The notes: a model not told the origin generated them from the sequence alone. Shown: positions 28,563-41,409, counted from the stretch's first letter. The stretch: DNA of 64,000 nt from an uncultured Pelagibacteraceae bacterium (GCA_902520695.1 CABYOT010000002.1:124001-188000); one strand, 5' to 3'. Program-made: numbers and translations.

Positions 28563-28853
28563 ATGTTTACTAGTGGTCTTCTTTTAATAGTAAGCTATCT
28601 TTTATTTAAATATACAGTTCAATGGATTAAATATTATAATCAAACTGATCCTAGGATGCCCGACTCAATATGGCGTTATACTTGTGATTATAAAGTTATT
28701 GGCATAAGAGATATTTGTGACCTGGATGATAAGCCATTTGTAAGACAAAGAAGGAAAAGAGATAAAATTGTTACAATAATGTATTTTATCGTGGTCCTTG
28801 CTTTTGTATTTTCTATGTATTTTATGGCGAGTTTATTAGGACTAATTCTTTAA
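28563..28853 (+). CDS. Small two-TM membrane protein of unknown function
   Basis: 96 aa; TM helix at each end with a charged loop containing two Cys (YTCDYKVIGIRDICDL). Confidence 0.65.
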   Translation: MFTSGLLLIVSYLLFKYTVQWIKYYNQTDPRMPDSIWRYTCDYKVIGIRDICDLDDKPFVRQRRKRDKIVTIMYFIVVLAFVFSMYFMASLLGLIL

Positions 28854-29564
28854 TTTTTGAATCTGATCCCATGCTGAATTAACAGCTCTCATTTTAGCTT
28901 TGCTCTCATCTATTACTTCTTGAGGAACACCTTTACTTAATAAAAGATCAGGATGATGTTCTTTGCTAAGTTTAATATAACGTTTTCTTATTTCTTCGAG
29001 TGAGTCGTCAGGCTTGCTCTCTAAAACAATATAAGGATTAAGTTTATCCGATGACTTTCTGCTTTCTTTAATTCCGTTAATTTGAGCTTGATTTAATCCA
29101 AAAATTCTTGCTATATCCTCTATCATTATTAATTCATTGTCACTTATGTGTCCATCAGCTTCAGCAATATAAAAAAGAGTGTTAATTACTTCCTCTAATA
29201 CATTCATATTTCCTCTATAAACTTCTGCAATTTGTTTTGCATATGGTTCATACCCGGTACTTTCCTCTTTAGCTTTATTGAAAATTTTACCAACCTGATC
29301 TAATTCACTTTCAGGTATTTTTAATTTATCTTTAACTGCAATTAATTCTTCACGACTAACCTGTCCATCTGCTTTACTTAGCTTTGCTGATAAAACTATC
29401 AAAGAGAGTGCAAATATTTGTTGTGGCTGTGCAAAAGATCTAAATCCACCACTTGATCTGGCTCTTGACATTTTTCCACCGATTAAGGATCCTAAAAGCA
29501 TACCAAAAGGCCCACCAATTGAAAAACCTAGCATTCCACCAATTATGCTTCCCCATATTGCCAT
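28842..29564 (-). CDS. TerB + J-domain protein (DjlA-like)
   Basis: Gly-rich N-term membrane segment, ADGQVSREEL TerB motif, C-term KLSKEHHPDLLLSKG. Confidence 0.9.
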   Translation of the reverse strand: MAIWGSIIGGMLGFSIGGPFGMLLGSLIGGKMSRARSSGGFRSFAQPQQIFALSLIVLSAKLSKADGQVSREELIAVKDKLKIPESELDQVGKIFNKAKEESTGYEPYAKQIAEVYRGNMNVLEEVINTLFYIAEADGHISDNELIMIEDIARIFGLNQAQINGIKESRKSSDKLNPYIVLESKPDDSLEEIRKRYIKLSKEHHPDLLLSKGVPQEVIDESKAKMRAVNSAWDQIQKLKN

Positions 29565-30250
29565 TACTCAAAACTCCTTAATCTATATTCCCAACTACCC
29601 ATTTTATTATAAGTTACTTTTAATATTAAATTATTTTCTGAATTATACCAAACATCAAATTCAAACTTTTTTTCATCAGAAAGACTTTCATCATTTGATT
29701 TAATATTAAAGTGTTTAGTTAAATATTCTTTACCATTAATATAAATATTTTCATCTCCTATTAAACTCACAGTCTGTTTTTTTATACTCCCGGATAAAGG
29801 ACTGATTTGTTTATTAGCTTTTAAAATTTTGTGGTTCCACCAATTCCCAATTGTACAATCTAAACTGGCTTCACCCTTGTAAGATGATCCGTCTATAACG
29901 AATTTATTTATAGATTTATCATAATTTAAATTTACATATTTCTCCTTATCATTTTGAAAAGTATTAGATTTAAAAAAAACTAATTTATCATCTTTGTACT
30001 TTTCTATTGTCTCACTTAATATCGAAAAAACTGTTATGCCGAATAACTCTACTTTAAAATTAGTATAATTTTTTACTACAAATAAATCTTTATCGAATTC
30101 AAAGAAGTAGTTGGTGCTACCAATAACTTCATTATTTCTTAGAACATCCATCTCAATTTTTTTAAGACCTTCATAATGACTGCTATGTGCCATCACTTTA
30201 GAAGCAAACATGATAATTATTGATACGATAATAAAATGTTTCATTTTCAT
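29564..30250 (-). CDS. Secreted protein of unknown function (DUF6134/DUF3108-like)
   Basis: Signal peptide; beta-rich LDCTIGNWWNHKILKANKQISPLSG. Confidence 0.6.
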   Translation of the reverse strand: MKMKHFIIVSIIIMFASKVMAHSSHYEGLKKIEMDVLRNNEVIGSTNYFFEFDKDLFVVKNYTNFKVELFGITVFSILSETIEKYKDDKLVFFKSNTFQNDKEKYVNLNYDKSINKFVIDGSSYKGEASLDCTIGNWWNHKILKANKQISPLSGSIKKQTVSLIGDENIYINGKEYLTKHFNIKSNDESLSDEKKFEFDVWYNSENNLILKVTYNKMGSWEYRLRSFE

Positions 30251-30289
30251 AGATTTTAGTTAAAGAAAGTATAAATAATAGCGAAATAT

Positions 30290-30937
30290 ATGTTCCTTAC
30301 TATCAAAAATATTCCTAAAGTCTCATGGAGTTCTCACGAGACTTTTAATTTAAAGCCAAAATTATCTACCTTATTCTTCCTTTGTTTTGGTCTAATATTA
30401 TTCGGTTTTGGTGAGGCCTTAGTCGTTATTTCATTTATTGGCAATTCTCCATGGACTGTAATGGCACAAGGAATTTCAATTAATTCAGGATTATCCATTG
30501 GAATTGTCACTTTTATAGTAAGTGTTGTCGTTTTATCATCATGGTTTTTTTTAAAACAAAAACCTGGTCTAGGTACCATATTCAATATCGTAATTATTGC
30601 AGCAATGTTAGACATTACAATTGCATTAATACCAACCCCTGAAACTTACATTATGAAATTATTAATGGCTGCAGGAGGCGTTATGATAGTTGGAGTGGGG
30701 AGTGGTATTTATTTAATAGCTAATCTAGGTCCAGGGCCTAGGGATGGTTTAATGACTGGTTTACAAAAAAAAACTAATCTACCGATTGCTGCTGTGAGAG
30801 CCTTTATAGAAATTTCTGTAGCTTCAGTCGGGTGGTATTTGGGTGGAACAATTGGTGTTGGAACCTTAATGTTTGCTTTTGGAATTGGTCCTTGTATTGC
30901 TTTTAGTTTGTACATTATTGATAAAATAATGAACTAA
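30290..30937 (+). CDS. YczE/YitT-like integral membrane protein
   Basis: GFGEALVVISFIGNSPWTVMAQGIS; GPGPRDGLMTGL. Confidence 0.8.
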   Translation: MFLTIKNIPKVSWSSHETFNLKPKLSTLFFLCFGLILFGFGEALVVISFIGNSPWTVMAQGISINSGLSIGIVTFIVSVVVLSSWFFLKQKPGLGTIFNIVIIAAMLDITIALIPTPETYIMKLLMAAGGVMIVGVGSGIYLIANLGPGPRDGLMTGLQKKTNLPIAAVRAFIEISVASVGWYLGGTIGVGTLMFAFGIGPCIAFSLYIIDKIMN

Positions 30938-32760
30938 GTAGCAGTATTTTGTTTTTCGCTTCTTTTTCTTTCGTTTGGGTCCAGAATCGCTTTTCTAAGT
31001 CTACAAGATTTAGGTGTAATTTCTAACGCTTCATCAGCATTAAGTATACTTAATTGTTCTGCTATCGACATTTGTCTTACTGGAGTGAGAACTATATTTT
31101 CATCAGTACCTTGTGTTCTCATATTCGTGAGTTTTTTTCCTTTCATGACATTAATTATCATATCACCAGGTTTTGGAGCTAAGCCCACAATCATCCCTGT
31201 ATAAACTGGATCATTGTGTGTAACAAACATCTCTCCTCTAGCTTGTAAATTAAAAATTGAAAATGCAACAGCCTTACCTTGATCCATAGAAATTAAAGCT
31301 CCATTTCTTCTTCCTTCCATGTCTCCCTCAAAATCTCCATAAGAGTGAAAAATTCTGTTAATAACACCTGTTCCTTTTGTTAAAGTTAAAAATCTACTTG
31401 TGTATCCCATTAAACCTCGTGTTGGTGCATGAAAAATTAATCTTTTTTTATTCTTTCCAGTATCTTTTAATTCAATTAATTTACCTTTTCTTCTATTCAT
31501 AGAGTCAATAATCCTTGATGAATATTCTTCATCTAAATCCATAGTAATTTCTTCGATGGGTTCTAACTTTTTTGAATTTTCGTCAGTTTTAAATAAAACT
31601 TTAGGAGGGCTTACAGTCATCTCAAAACCCTCACGTCTCATTTGTGTTAGTAATATTTCGAGCATTAATTCTCCTCTTCCACTTATCTCAAATGCATCTT
31701 TATTTGTGTTTTCTGAGAAAGAAATTCCAACATTGTTTTGAGCTTCTAAAATTAGACGATCTCTAATCTGGGTACTTGTTAATTTTTTACCCTCAGTTCC
31801 TGCTAATGGTGAGCTATTTACTGTTATTTTTATCGACATTGTTGGTGGATCGATCGGTATTGCCTCAATTGGTTCATCTACCTCTAAATCACAAATAGTA
31901 TCTGCTACATTTGCTTTTTCTAATCCAGCTATAACTACGATATCTCCAGCTTCTCCAACTTCAATGGGCACTTTTTTTGTACCCTCATATCTAAAGATCT
32001 TTGTAAGTCTACCTTCATCTACTTTTTCACCTTTTAAATTTATTGCTTTAATTTGTTGGTTTGCTTTTGCCGTCCCTTGTGAAATTCTTCCTACTAAGCT
32101 TCTGCCCAAAAAATTATCAGCATAAAGTAGCGTCGATAGCATCGCAAATGGTTTTGATTTTTCAAATTGAGAGGGTTTTACATGATCCAAAACTAAATCT
32201 AATAGTGGATTAAGATTTTCTCTTGGTCCGTAAATATCTTTAGATGCCCAACCAGACCTTCCACTTGCGTATAATACTGGAAAATCTAATTGCTCTTCAT
32301 TAGCATCCAAACTAACAAATAAATCAAATGTCTCATTTAAAACTTCATCAGCCCTTTGATCACTTTTGTCTAATTTATTTATTACTACAATTGGTTTTAA
32401 TCCCTGTTTTAATGCTTTGCTTAATACAAATTTTGTTTGAGGCATGACGCCTTCTGCAGAGTCTACCAACAATAATGCACCATCAGCTAAACTTAAAACT
32501 CTTTCAACCTCTGCTGCAAAATCTCTGTGACCAGGAGTATCAATAATATTTATTCTAGTATCTTTCCAATTTATAGAAGTAGGCTTAGCAAGAATTGTAA
32601 TTCCTCGTTCTTTTTCCAGCTCTCCAGAATCCATTAATCTTTCATCAACTACTTCGTTGTCTCTAAAAGAACCACTTTGTTTCATCAAATTATCAATCAG
32701 TGTTGTTTTTCCATGATCAACGTGAGCAATGATAGTGATGTTTCGAATATGATTATTCAT
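30934..32760 (-). CDS. typA: Translational GTPase TypA/BipA
   Basis: AHVDHGKTTLIDNLM, DTPGHRDFAAEVER, NKLDKSDQRADEV. Confidence 0.97.
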   Translation of the reverse strand: MNNHIRNITIIAHVDHGKTTLIDNLMKQSGSFRDNEVVDERLMDSGELEKERGITILAKPTSINWKDTRINIIDTPGHRDFAAEVERVLSLADGALLLVDSAEGVMPQTKFVLSKALKQGLKPIVVINKLDKSDQRADEVLNETFDLFVSLDANEEQLDFPVLYASGRSGWASKDIYGPRENLNPLLDLVLDHVKPSQFEKSKPFAMLSTLLYADNFLGRSLVGRISQGTAKANQQIKAINLKGEKVDEGRLTKIFRYEGTKKVPIEVGEAGDIVVIAGLEKANVADTICDLEVDEPIEAIPIDPPTMSIKITVNSSPLAGTEGKKLTSTQIRDRLILEAQNNVGISFSENTNKDAFEISGRGELMLEILLTQMRREGFEMTVSPPKVLFKTDENSKKLEPIEEITMDLDEEYSSRIIDSMNRRKGKLIELKDTGKNKKRLIFHAPTRGLMGYTSRFLTLTKGTGVINRIFHSYGDFEGDMEGRRNGALISMDQGKAVAFSIFNLQARGEMFVTHNDPVYTGMIVGLAPKPGDMIINVMKGKKLTNMRTQGTDENIVLTPVRQMSIAEQLSILNADEALEITPKSCRLRKAILDPNERKRSEKQNTAT

Positions 32761-32803
32761 GATTGAGGTTCTTATACATTTATACTTTTAATTGAAAACA
32801 AAA

Positions 32804-32831
32804 AAAAAGGGCAGAATAATCTGCCCTTTTT
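32804..32831 (-). terminator. Intrinsic terminator downstream of groEL
   Basis: aaaaagggcaga-ataa-tctgcccttttt stem-loop; T-run on minus strand. Confidence 0.85.
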
Positions 32832-32856
32832 AAATTTTTTTGTTAGACTTTTTGGG

Positions 32857-34530
<1,674 letters not shown>

Positions 34531-34538
34531 TTAACTTT

Positions 34539-34832
34539 TTATTTAGAAGTAGAGATACCCATAATATCTGACTCTTTCATTATGCTGTATTCTTTACCAT
34601 CAATTTTAACTTCAGTTCCTGACCATTTTCCAAAAAGAACTTTATCACCAACTTTAACATCCATCGGTATAATTTTTCCATCCTCAGTTTTTGATCCACC
34701 ACCAACAGCAACTACTTTACCCTCTTGTGGTTTCTCTTGTGCAGAATCAGGGATGATAATCCCGCCAGCAGTTTTTTCGCTGCTATCTAAAACTTCGATT
34801 AATACTCTATCGTGTAACGGTTTAAACTTCAT
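34539..34832 (-). CDS. groS: Co-chaperonin GroES
   Basis: [44 protein letters not shown]. Confidence 0.98.
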   Translation of the reverse strand: MKFKPLHDRVLIEVLDSSEKTAGGIIIPDSAQEKPQEGKVVAVGGGSKTEDGKIIPMDVKVGDKVLFGKWSGTEVKIDGKEYSIMKESDIMGISTSK

Positions 34833-34856
34833 ATTTACTCCTTTAAATTAGAGTTC

Positions 34857-34885
34857 ATATAGATGCATGTGACTATTATTTCAAG
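34857..34885 (-). promoter_or_regulatory. Candidate sigma-32-like promoter of groESL
   Basis: Minus strand CTTGAAA...CATCTATAT with 14-nt spacing after CTTGAA, same geometry as the hsp20 site. Confidence 0.5.
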
Positions 34886-34952
34886 ATCTGCCCGTAAATA
34901 TATAAATGAGAAAATTCAAGAATTTAGTAGATTTTTAAGCTATATCTGAAAT

Positions 34953-35768
34953 ATGAGTAAAAATTTAGAAGAATCAGGCTTAAAATCAATCGTCAGTGAA
35001 TATGACTTATTTTTCATAGATATATGGGGAGTAGTGCATAATGGAATAAAGCTGTATGAGAATGCAGTCAAAGTTTTAGAAGAATTATCTAGCAATAAAA
35101 AAAAATTCATTTTATTAACAAATGCTCCAAGACCTAACCTAACTGTAATTAATACTCTAAAAAAAATGGGGTTAAATAATTTTTCTGACACAGTTTTTAC
35201 ATCCGGAGAAGCATCAAAAAGGTATCTTTTAGAAAATTTCAATAATAAAAAATTTTTTCACTTAGGGCCACCTAGAGATTTCGATTTATTTAAAACTTTT
35301 GAAAATAATAAAGTACTTAATATAGATGACTCGGATTATTTATTATGTTCAGGTCTATTTGAGGAGCACGAAGATGACTTAGGTTATTACAAAAATCTTT
35401 TATCAAAACATATAAATAAAAAAATGATATGTACCAACCCTGATTTAATAGTTGATCGAGGAGACAAAAGAGAATATTGCGCAGGCTCTATTGCAAAATT
35501 ATTTGAAGAAATTAATGGCGAGGTTATTTACTTTGGCAAACCCTATCCTCCTGTTTATGAAATTGCGGCAGATATAAATAACAAAAAAATATTATGTATT
35601 GGTGATAATCTAAATACAGATATAAAAGGTGCTAACATACAGGATTTTGATTCATTACTAATTACAGGCGGTATACATAAACAAGAAATTTCAAAATTAT
35701 CAATGGATAAAGTACTTAAAAATTATGAAACAAAAATTAATTATTTCCAGAAAGAATTAAAATGGTGA
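34953..35768 (+). CDS. HAD-family hydrolase (TIGR01459/NagD-like)
   Basis: FFIDIWGVVHNGIKLYENAVKVLEEL; IGDNLNTDIKGA; upstream of ribF. Confidence 0.85.
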   Translation: MSKNLEESGLKSIVSEYDLFFIDIWGVVHNGIKLYENAVKVLEELSSNKKKFILLTNAPRPNLTVINTLKKMGLNNFSDTVFTSGEASKRYLLENFNNKKFFHLGPPRDFDLFKTFENNKVLNIDDSDYLLCSGLFEEHEDDLGYYKNLLSKHINKKMICTNPDLIVDRGDKREYCAGSIAKLFEEINGEVIYFGKPYPPVYEIAADINNKKILCIGDNLNTDIKGANIQDFDSLLITGGIHKQEISKLSMDKVLKNYETKINYFQKELKW

Positions 35769-36691
35769 AAAAAATAAAGATTTTTAATAACTTTAATATC
35801 TCAAAAAAATTTAAAAAATCAATTATCTTGATTGGTAATTTTGATGGTTTGCATTCAGGTCATCAAAAATTATTTGAATTGGCCAAAAAATATAAATCAA
35901 AATATAAAACTAAATTAGGTGTAGTTACGTTTGATCCCATACCAAAAATGTTTTTTAATAAAAAAATTAAAAACTATAGAATATCAAATTTTAATCAAAA
36001 GGTAATTTATTTAAAAAAATTTGGTGTTGATTTTGTAATTAATAAAAAATTTGACAAAAATTTTTCTAAAATCACCTACTATAAATTCATAAAAGACATT
36101 TTATCGAGAAAACTTAAATCAAAATTTATATTTGTTAGTAATAACTTTAGATTCGGCCATAAAAGAGAAGGTGATGTAGCTCTGCTTAAAAAATATGAGA
36201 ATGATTTTGGTTATAATTTAATAAATCCAACACCTTTGATGAAAAATAAAAAAATAATTTCATCTACAATTATTAGAAAGTTGCTTGAAAAGGGAAAGCT
36301 GTCAAAAGCAAATAATTTTTTAAAAAGAAACTGGGAAATTGAGGGAAAAGTTCAAAGAGGTAGAATGATGGGTCAAAAAATTGGTTTCCCAACCTGTAAT
36401 ATCGATATTGGAAATTATGTTATAGCAATGCCTGGTGTTTATGCTGTAAAAACAAGAATTAATGATAGAAAAAAACTCTATAATGGAATTGCTAATTTAG
36501 GTTATAGACCCACATTTAATCAAAAAAAAATACTTTTAGAGGTAAATATTTTTAATTTTTCAGGAAATCTTTATAATAAAAAATTATCTGTAGAATTTTT
36601 AAAATTTATAAGAGGAGAAAAAAAATTCAAAGGTATCAGTGAATTAAAAAATCAAATTAAAAAAGATATTTTAAAAGCTAAAAAAACATAA
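35762..36691 (+). CDS. ribF: Bifunctional riboflavin kinase/FAD synthetase
   Basis: IGNFDGLHSGHQKLF; GRMMGQKIGFPTCNI; NLGYRPTF. Confidence 0.95.
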   Translation: MVKKIKIFNNFNISKKFKKSIILIGNFDGLHSGHQKLFELAKKYKSKYKTKLGVVTFDPIPKMFFNKKIKNYRISNFNQKVIYLKKFGVDFVINKKFDKNFSKITYYKFIKDILSRKLKSKFIFVSNNFRFGHKREGDVALLKKYENDFGYNLINPTPLMKNKKIISSTIIRKLLEKGKLSKANNFLKRNWEIEGKVQRGRMMGQKIGFPTCNIDIGNYVIAMPGVYAVKTRINDRKKLYNGIANLGYRPTFNQKKILLEVNIFNFSGNLYNKKLSVEFLKFIRGEKKFKGISELKNQIKKDILKAKKT

Positions 36692-39432
36692 TGAGTAAGG
36701 AACATTTAAATTTGCCGAAAACTGCTTTTTCAATGAAAGCTAATCTACCTAATAAAGAACCAGAATATTTGAAATTTTGGGATAAGATTAATTTATATGA
36801 AAAACTAAGATCTCAAAGCAAAGGCAAAGAAAAATTTGTTTTACACGATGGACCCCCATATGCAAATGGAAATATTCACATGGGTACAGCATTAAATAAG
36901 ATCCTAAAAGATATAATAATTAAATTTCATCAAATGGATGGTAAAGACTCAGTTTATGTACCTGGATGGGATTGTCACGGATTACCAATTGAGTGGAAAA
37001 TTGAGGAACAATACAAAAAAAATAAAAAAAATAAAAATGATGTACCTATTATTGAGTTTAGAAAAGAATGTAGAGATTTTGCAAGTAAATGGATTAATAT
37101 CCATAAAAATCAATTTAAAAGATTAGGAGTAATTGGAGATTGGGAAAACTATTATTCAACTATGAGTTTCGATGCAGAAGCTCAAATCGTCAGAGAACTC
37201 GGAAAATTTTTAAAAGAGGGTAGTTTGTATAAGGGGTACAAACCAGTTTTATGGTCAACAGTTGAAAAAACGGCTTTAGCAGATGCAGAAGTTGAATATC
37301 AAGATCATGTATCTGATACAATCTATGCAGCCTTCCAGGTAAAAAAATCCAATATCAATGAACTAATTGGTTCTAATGTCGTTATATGGACCACAACTCC
37401 ATGGACAATACCAGCTAACAAGGCATTAGCTTATAACCAAAGTTTGAATTATGTTTTATGTGAGATCGATAACAAAGATATATTACAAAACGAAAAGATA
37501 GTTATTGCAAAAGAACTTTGGCCGTCTGTTGTAAAAGACACTCAATATAATATTAAGATATTAAAAGAATTTAAAGGCAAAGAATTTGATGGAACTATTT
37601 GTAGCCATCCATTTCATAAAATTGGCTATAACTATGACGTTCCCATGCTCGAGGCAAGATTTGTAACAACTGAACAAGGAACAGGAATTGTTCATTGCGC
37701 TCCAAGCCACGGACCTGATGATTTTAATTTGTGCATCAATAATGGAATTAAAGCAATTGAAACTGTTGATGATGATGGAAGATATACAAAACATATTCCT
37801 TTATTTGAAGGAACTCACATTTTTAAAGCAAACAATATTGTTATTGAAAAGCTTAAAGAACTTAAATGTCTTTTAAACAATGGCAAACTAACACATTCTT
37901 ACCCACATTCTTGGAGGTCTAAAGCTCCTTTAGTTCATAGAGCTACACCCCAATGGTTTATTTCAATGGAAAGCCATAATCTGAGAGATAAAGCACTTAA
38001 AGCAATAAATGAAACCACTTTCTATCCTAATAAAGGAAAAGAGAGAATTAAAGCAATGATCGAGACTAGACCAGATTGGTGTGTCTCTAGACAGAGGGTG
38101 TGGGGAGTTCCACTTCCAATATTTATTTCAAAAAAAAATGGAGAAATTCTTATTGATGGGGAAGTTTTTGAGAATATTGCGAAAATTTATGAAAAAGAAG
38201 GTTCAGATTGTTGGTTTGAAGATAATTTTCAGAGACTTCTTGGAGATAAATATAAAGCAGAGGATTTTGATAAGACTAGTGATATTGTAGAAGTATGGTT
38301 TGACAGTGGATCAACTCATTCTTTTGTTTTAGAAAAGAGAGAAGATTTAAAATGGCCTGCATCAATGTATCTAGAGGGTTCGGATCAACATAGAGGATGG
38401 TTTCACTCTTCACTATTAGAGTCTTGTGGTACAAGAGGGAGAGCACCGTTTGAAAGTATTTTATCCCATGGTTTTGTTGTTGATGGAAAAGGACTAAAAA
38501 TGTCTAAATCAACTGGAAATGTAATAGCTCCAGAAGATATTTTAAAAAAATATGGTGCTGATATACTTAGAATTTGGGTTGCCTCATCAAATTATGCTGA
38601 GGACTTAAGAATTGATTATTCAATTTTAGACCAGCACTCTGAATCTTATAGAAAAATTAGAAATACTTTCAGATATCTTTTAGGAAATATACAAGACGAA
38701 TATTCAAAAGTAAATTTTGAAAAAATTGAATTAAATAATATTCCTGAATTAGAAAAATATATGCTGCATAGATTGTATGTGATAGATGACAGATTTAATG
38801 AATACTTTAAATCCTATAATTTTCATAATTTATATAAAGAATTATTAAATTTTTGTACAGTAGAACTTTCAGCATTTTATTTTGATATCAGAAAAGATCT
38901 TCTTTATTGTGATCCAAAAGACTCAAAAAAGCGTTCTGATTGTATTTTGATACTAAAAGTAATTTTAGAATGCTTATTAAAATGGTTTGCACCTATCTTA
39001 TCATTTACCACTGAGGAAATTTATCATTTAATTCATAAGGAAGATAATAATGGAAGTATTCATTTACAAAAATTTGTTAAAATTCCAAATCAATGGAAAA
39101 ATGAGGAATTAAATACTAAATGGGATAAACTTAAACTAATCAGAAACGAAGCAAACATTAGCATTGAAAGTAAAAGAGCTGATAAAATTATTGGTTCAAG
39201 TTTAGAGGCAAATATTGAAATCAAAATCAAAGATAAGGACATTTATAATTTGGCTCAGAACCATGATTTCTCTGAAATTTGCATAACATCCTCTGCTTCA
39301 ATATCTAATGATAACAATTTGGAAAAAGAAATTGAGATCATTAGCTCAAAAGCTGTTGGGAATAAGTGCCCAGTTTGTTGGAAAATCAGAGAAAATATTT
39401 GCGAAAGAGATGGTAACTGTCATCTTTCATGA
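36691..39432 (+). CDS. ileS: Isoleucyl-tRNA synthetase
   Basis: HDGPPYANGNIHMGTALNKILKD; KMSKSTGN; C-term zinc-binding-like CPVCWKI. Confidence 0.99.
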   Translation: MSKEHLNLPKTAFSMKANLPNKEPEYLKFWDKINLYEKLRSQSKGKEKFVLHDGPPYANGNIHMGTALNKILKDIIIKFHQMDGKDSVYVPGWDCHGLPIEWKIEEQYKKNKKNKNDVPIIEFRKECRDFASKWINIHKNQFKRLGVIGDWENYYSTMSFDAEAQIVRELGKFLKEGSLYKGYKPVLWSTVEKTALADAEVEYQDHVSDTIYAAFQVKKSNINELIGSNVVIWTTTPWTIPANKALAYNQSLNYVLCEIDNKDILQNEKIVIAKELWPSVVKDTQYNIKILKEFKGKEFDGTICSHPFHKIGYNYDVPMLEARFVTTEQGTGIVHCAPSHGPDDFNLCINNGIKAIETVDDDGRYTKHIPLFEGTHIFKANNIVIEKLKELKCLLNNGKLTHSYPHSWRSKAPLVHRATPQWFISMESHNLRDKALKAINETTFYPNKGKERIKAMIETRPDWCVSRQRVWGVPLPIFISKKNGEILIDGEVFENIAKIYEKEGSDCWFEDNFQRLLGDKYKAEDFDKTSDIVEVWFDSGSTHSFVLEKREDLKWPASMYLEGSDQHRGWFHSSLLESCGTRGRAPFESILSHGFVVDGKGLKMSKSTGNVIAPEDILKKYGADILRIWVASSNYAEDLRIDYSILDQHSESYRKIRNTFRYLLGNIQDEYSKVNFEKIELNNIPELEKYMLHRLYVIDDRFNEYFKSYNFHNLYKELLNFCTVELSAFYFDIRKDLLYCDPKDSKKRSDCILILKVILECLLKWFAPILSFTTEEIYHLIHKEDNNGSIHLQKFVKIPNQWKNEELNTKWDKLKLIRNEANISIESKRADKIIGSSLEANIEIKIKDKDIYNLAQNHDFSEICITSSASISNDNNLEKEIEIISSKAVGNKCPVCWKIRENICERDGNCHLS

Positions 39433-39920
39433 AAAGTGAAAATATAAAAAAAATAATAATAAGTATTTTTATTTTATTATGCATTTTCTTATTAGATAGA
39501 ATATCAAAAATACTTATTTTGAACATACTAGAGGAAACTGGACGAGTAGATATTTACATAAACTCATTTTTAAATTTTTATTTAGTTTGGAATAAAGGAA
39601 TAGGGTTTGGCTTATTTTCCTCAGATCAAGATTTTTTTTATAATGTTGTCACTATTTTAATTATTCTAATTAATTTTGTGATTATTTATCTCTTATTTAA
39701 GGAAAAAGGACTAAAGTATTATTTTTTAATTATTATTTTAGGAGGCTCATTAGGTAATCTATTTGATAGAATATATTATAGAGCTGTCCCGGACTTTTTT
39801 GATCTAAATTATAACGGATATCATTGGTTTATTTTCAATGTTGCCGACATATTTATAACAATAGGAATTATTTTGCTTATTTTGGCTGAATTAATAAGTT
39901 ATAAAAAAGTAAATGAATAA
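39429..39920 (+). CDS. lspA: Lipoprotein signal peptidase
   Basis: Four TM; VWNKGIGFGLF; GNLFDRI; VPDFFDL; FNVADIFI. Confidence 0.95.
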   Translation: MKSENIKKIIISIFILLCIFLLDRISKILILNILEETGRVDIYINSFLNFYLVWNKGIGFGLFSSDQDFFYNVVTILIILINFVIIYLLFKEKGLKYYFLIIILGGSLGNLFDRIYYRAVPDFFDLNYNGYHWFIFNVADIFITIGIILLILAELISYKKVNE

Positions 39921-40236
39921 ATTCTTTAAAATTTTTAAGTTATTATTCCTCTTATTGTTTTTATATTCGTGTGGTTCTGTTGGGGAAGCTTTGCAAGGAA
40001 AAAAAAGATCAGATCAAGGAGATGAATTTTTAATTGATAAAAAAAATCCATTAACTATGCCTCCAGATTTTGATAAATTACCAAAACCAGGTGAAGCTAA
40101 CATAAAATCTATTAAAGATATTGAAAACGATCAATCTGATATAAAAAATTTACTTAAGAATAATGATGACGAAAACGTCTCAAATTCAGATGAATCGACA
40201 TCTGTTGAAAGCTCCATATTGAAAAAAATTAAATAA
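39913..40236 (+). CDS. DUF3035/BamF-like lipoprotein
   Basis: Lipobox LYSCGS; DEFLIDKKNPLTMPPDFDKLPKPG motif; downstream of lspA. Confidence 0.75.
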   Translation: MNKFFKIFKLLFLLLFLYSCGSVGEALQGKKRSDQGDEFLIDKKNPLTMPPDFDKLPKPGEANIKSIKDIENDQSDIKNLLKNNDDENVSNSDESTSVESSILKKIK

Positions 40237-40239
40237 AAA

Positions 40240-41409
40240 ATGTTTTCAAGAAACATAATATTTAAAAATTTCCATTTTAAAAGAAATATTAATGATATAA
40301 AAAAAATAAATAAGATTTTAAAAAAAGAATTAATATTAAGTTCTTCTTTACTTAATTCATTTACTAACAATTATAAATATAGTTTTAAAAAAAATATTAT
40401 TAAGAAATATAAAAATTATAAAAATATCAATTTAATTGGTATGGGTGGATCAATATTAGGTACAGAGGCAATTCATGATTTTTTAAAATTTAAAATTAAA
40501 AAAAAAATAAGATTTTTTAATAATCTAAATAATCAAATTAAACTTGAACCAACTAGTAAATCTATAAATATAATAATTTCTAAATCAGGAAATACACTTG
40601 AAACAGTATCAAATTTAAATTTAATTCTAAAGTCTCAAAAAAAAAATAAAAATATAGTAATTACTGAGTATAAATTAAGTTTTTTAAAATCACTAGCAAA
40701 AAAACTAAAAGCAGAAATAATTGAACATAAAAATTATATTGGTGGAAGGTATTCTGTATTGTCCGAAGTAGGCATGTTGCCTGCTCAATTATTAGGATTG
40801 AACGAGGCAAAATTTAAAAGATTAAATAATCTAATTAAAAATAAATTTTTCTTAAACTCATTAGTTAATAATGTAAGTTTTATGTCAAAATGTATCTCAG
40901 AAGGAAAGAAAAATTCTGTTATTTTAAATTATGATGAAGACTCAGAAAACTTATTTAAATGGTATCAGCAATTAACAGCTGAGAGTTTAGGTAAAAAAAA
41001 TAAAGGTGTTTTTCCAATAATATCATCTATGCCAAAAGATAATCATAGTTTACTGCAGTTATACTTAGATGGACCTAAAAATAACTTTTTCACATTTTTT
41101 GGAGTTTTAAATGAAAAAACAAATAAACTAGACAATAGTAATTTATTCGGTAAATTTTCAAATTTAAAAAATAAAAGCTTAATTCAAATCGCTCAAGCCC
41201 AAAGACACGCAACTCAAGCAGTTTTCAGAAAAAAAAAAATACCATTTAGAAGTTTTGAAGTTCTGAAAAGAAATGAAGAAACTATAGGAGAACTTTTCTC
41301 TTTTTTTGTATTAGAAACAATTTTACTTGCAAGAGTAATGAAGGTAGATCCTTTTGATCAACCATCAGTTGAATTGATAAAAACTGAAACATCAAAAATA
41401 CTTAATTGA
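40240..41409 (+). CDS. pgi: Glucose-6-phosphate isomerase (short, divergent form)
   Basis: IGMGGSILGTEAIHDF; ISKSGNTLETVSN; GGRYSVLSEVGMLPAQLLG; 389 aa. Confidence 0.85.
   Translation: MFSRNIIFKNFHFKRNINDIKKINKILKKELILSSSLLNSFTNNYKYSFKKNIIKKYKNYKNINLIGMGGSILGTEAIHDFLKFKIKKKIRFFNNLNNQIKLEPTSKSINIIISKSGNTLETVSNLNLILKSQKKNKNIVITEYKLSFLKSLAKKLKAEIIEHKNYIGGRYSVLSEVGMLPAQLLGLNEAKFKRLNNLIKNKFFLNSLVNNVSFMSKCISEGKKNSVILNYDEDSENLFKWYQQLTAESLGKKNKGVFPIISSMPKDNHSLLQLYLDGPKNNFFTFFGVLNEKTNKLDNSNLFGKFSNLKNKSLIQIAQAQRHATQAVFRKKKIPFRSFEVLKRNEETIGELFSFFVLETILLARVMKVDPFDQPSVELIKTETSKILN

Noticed and set aside
34833-34952. 120-bp gap between groES and the HAD gene as an ncRNA/tRNA
   Set aside because: No cloverleaf or conserved RNA motif visible; adequately explained by divergent promoters.
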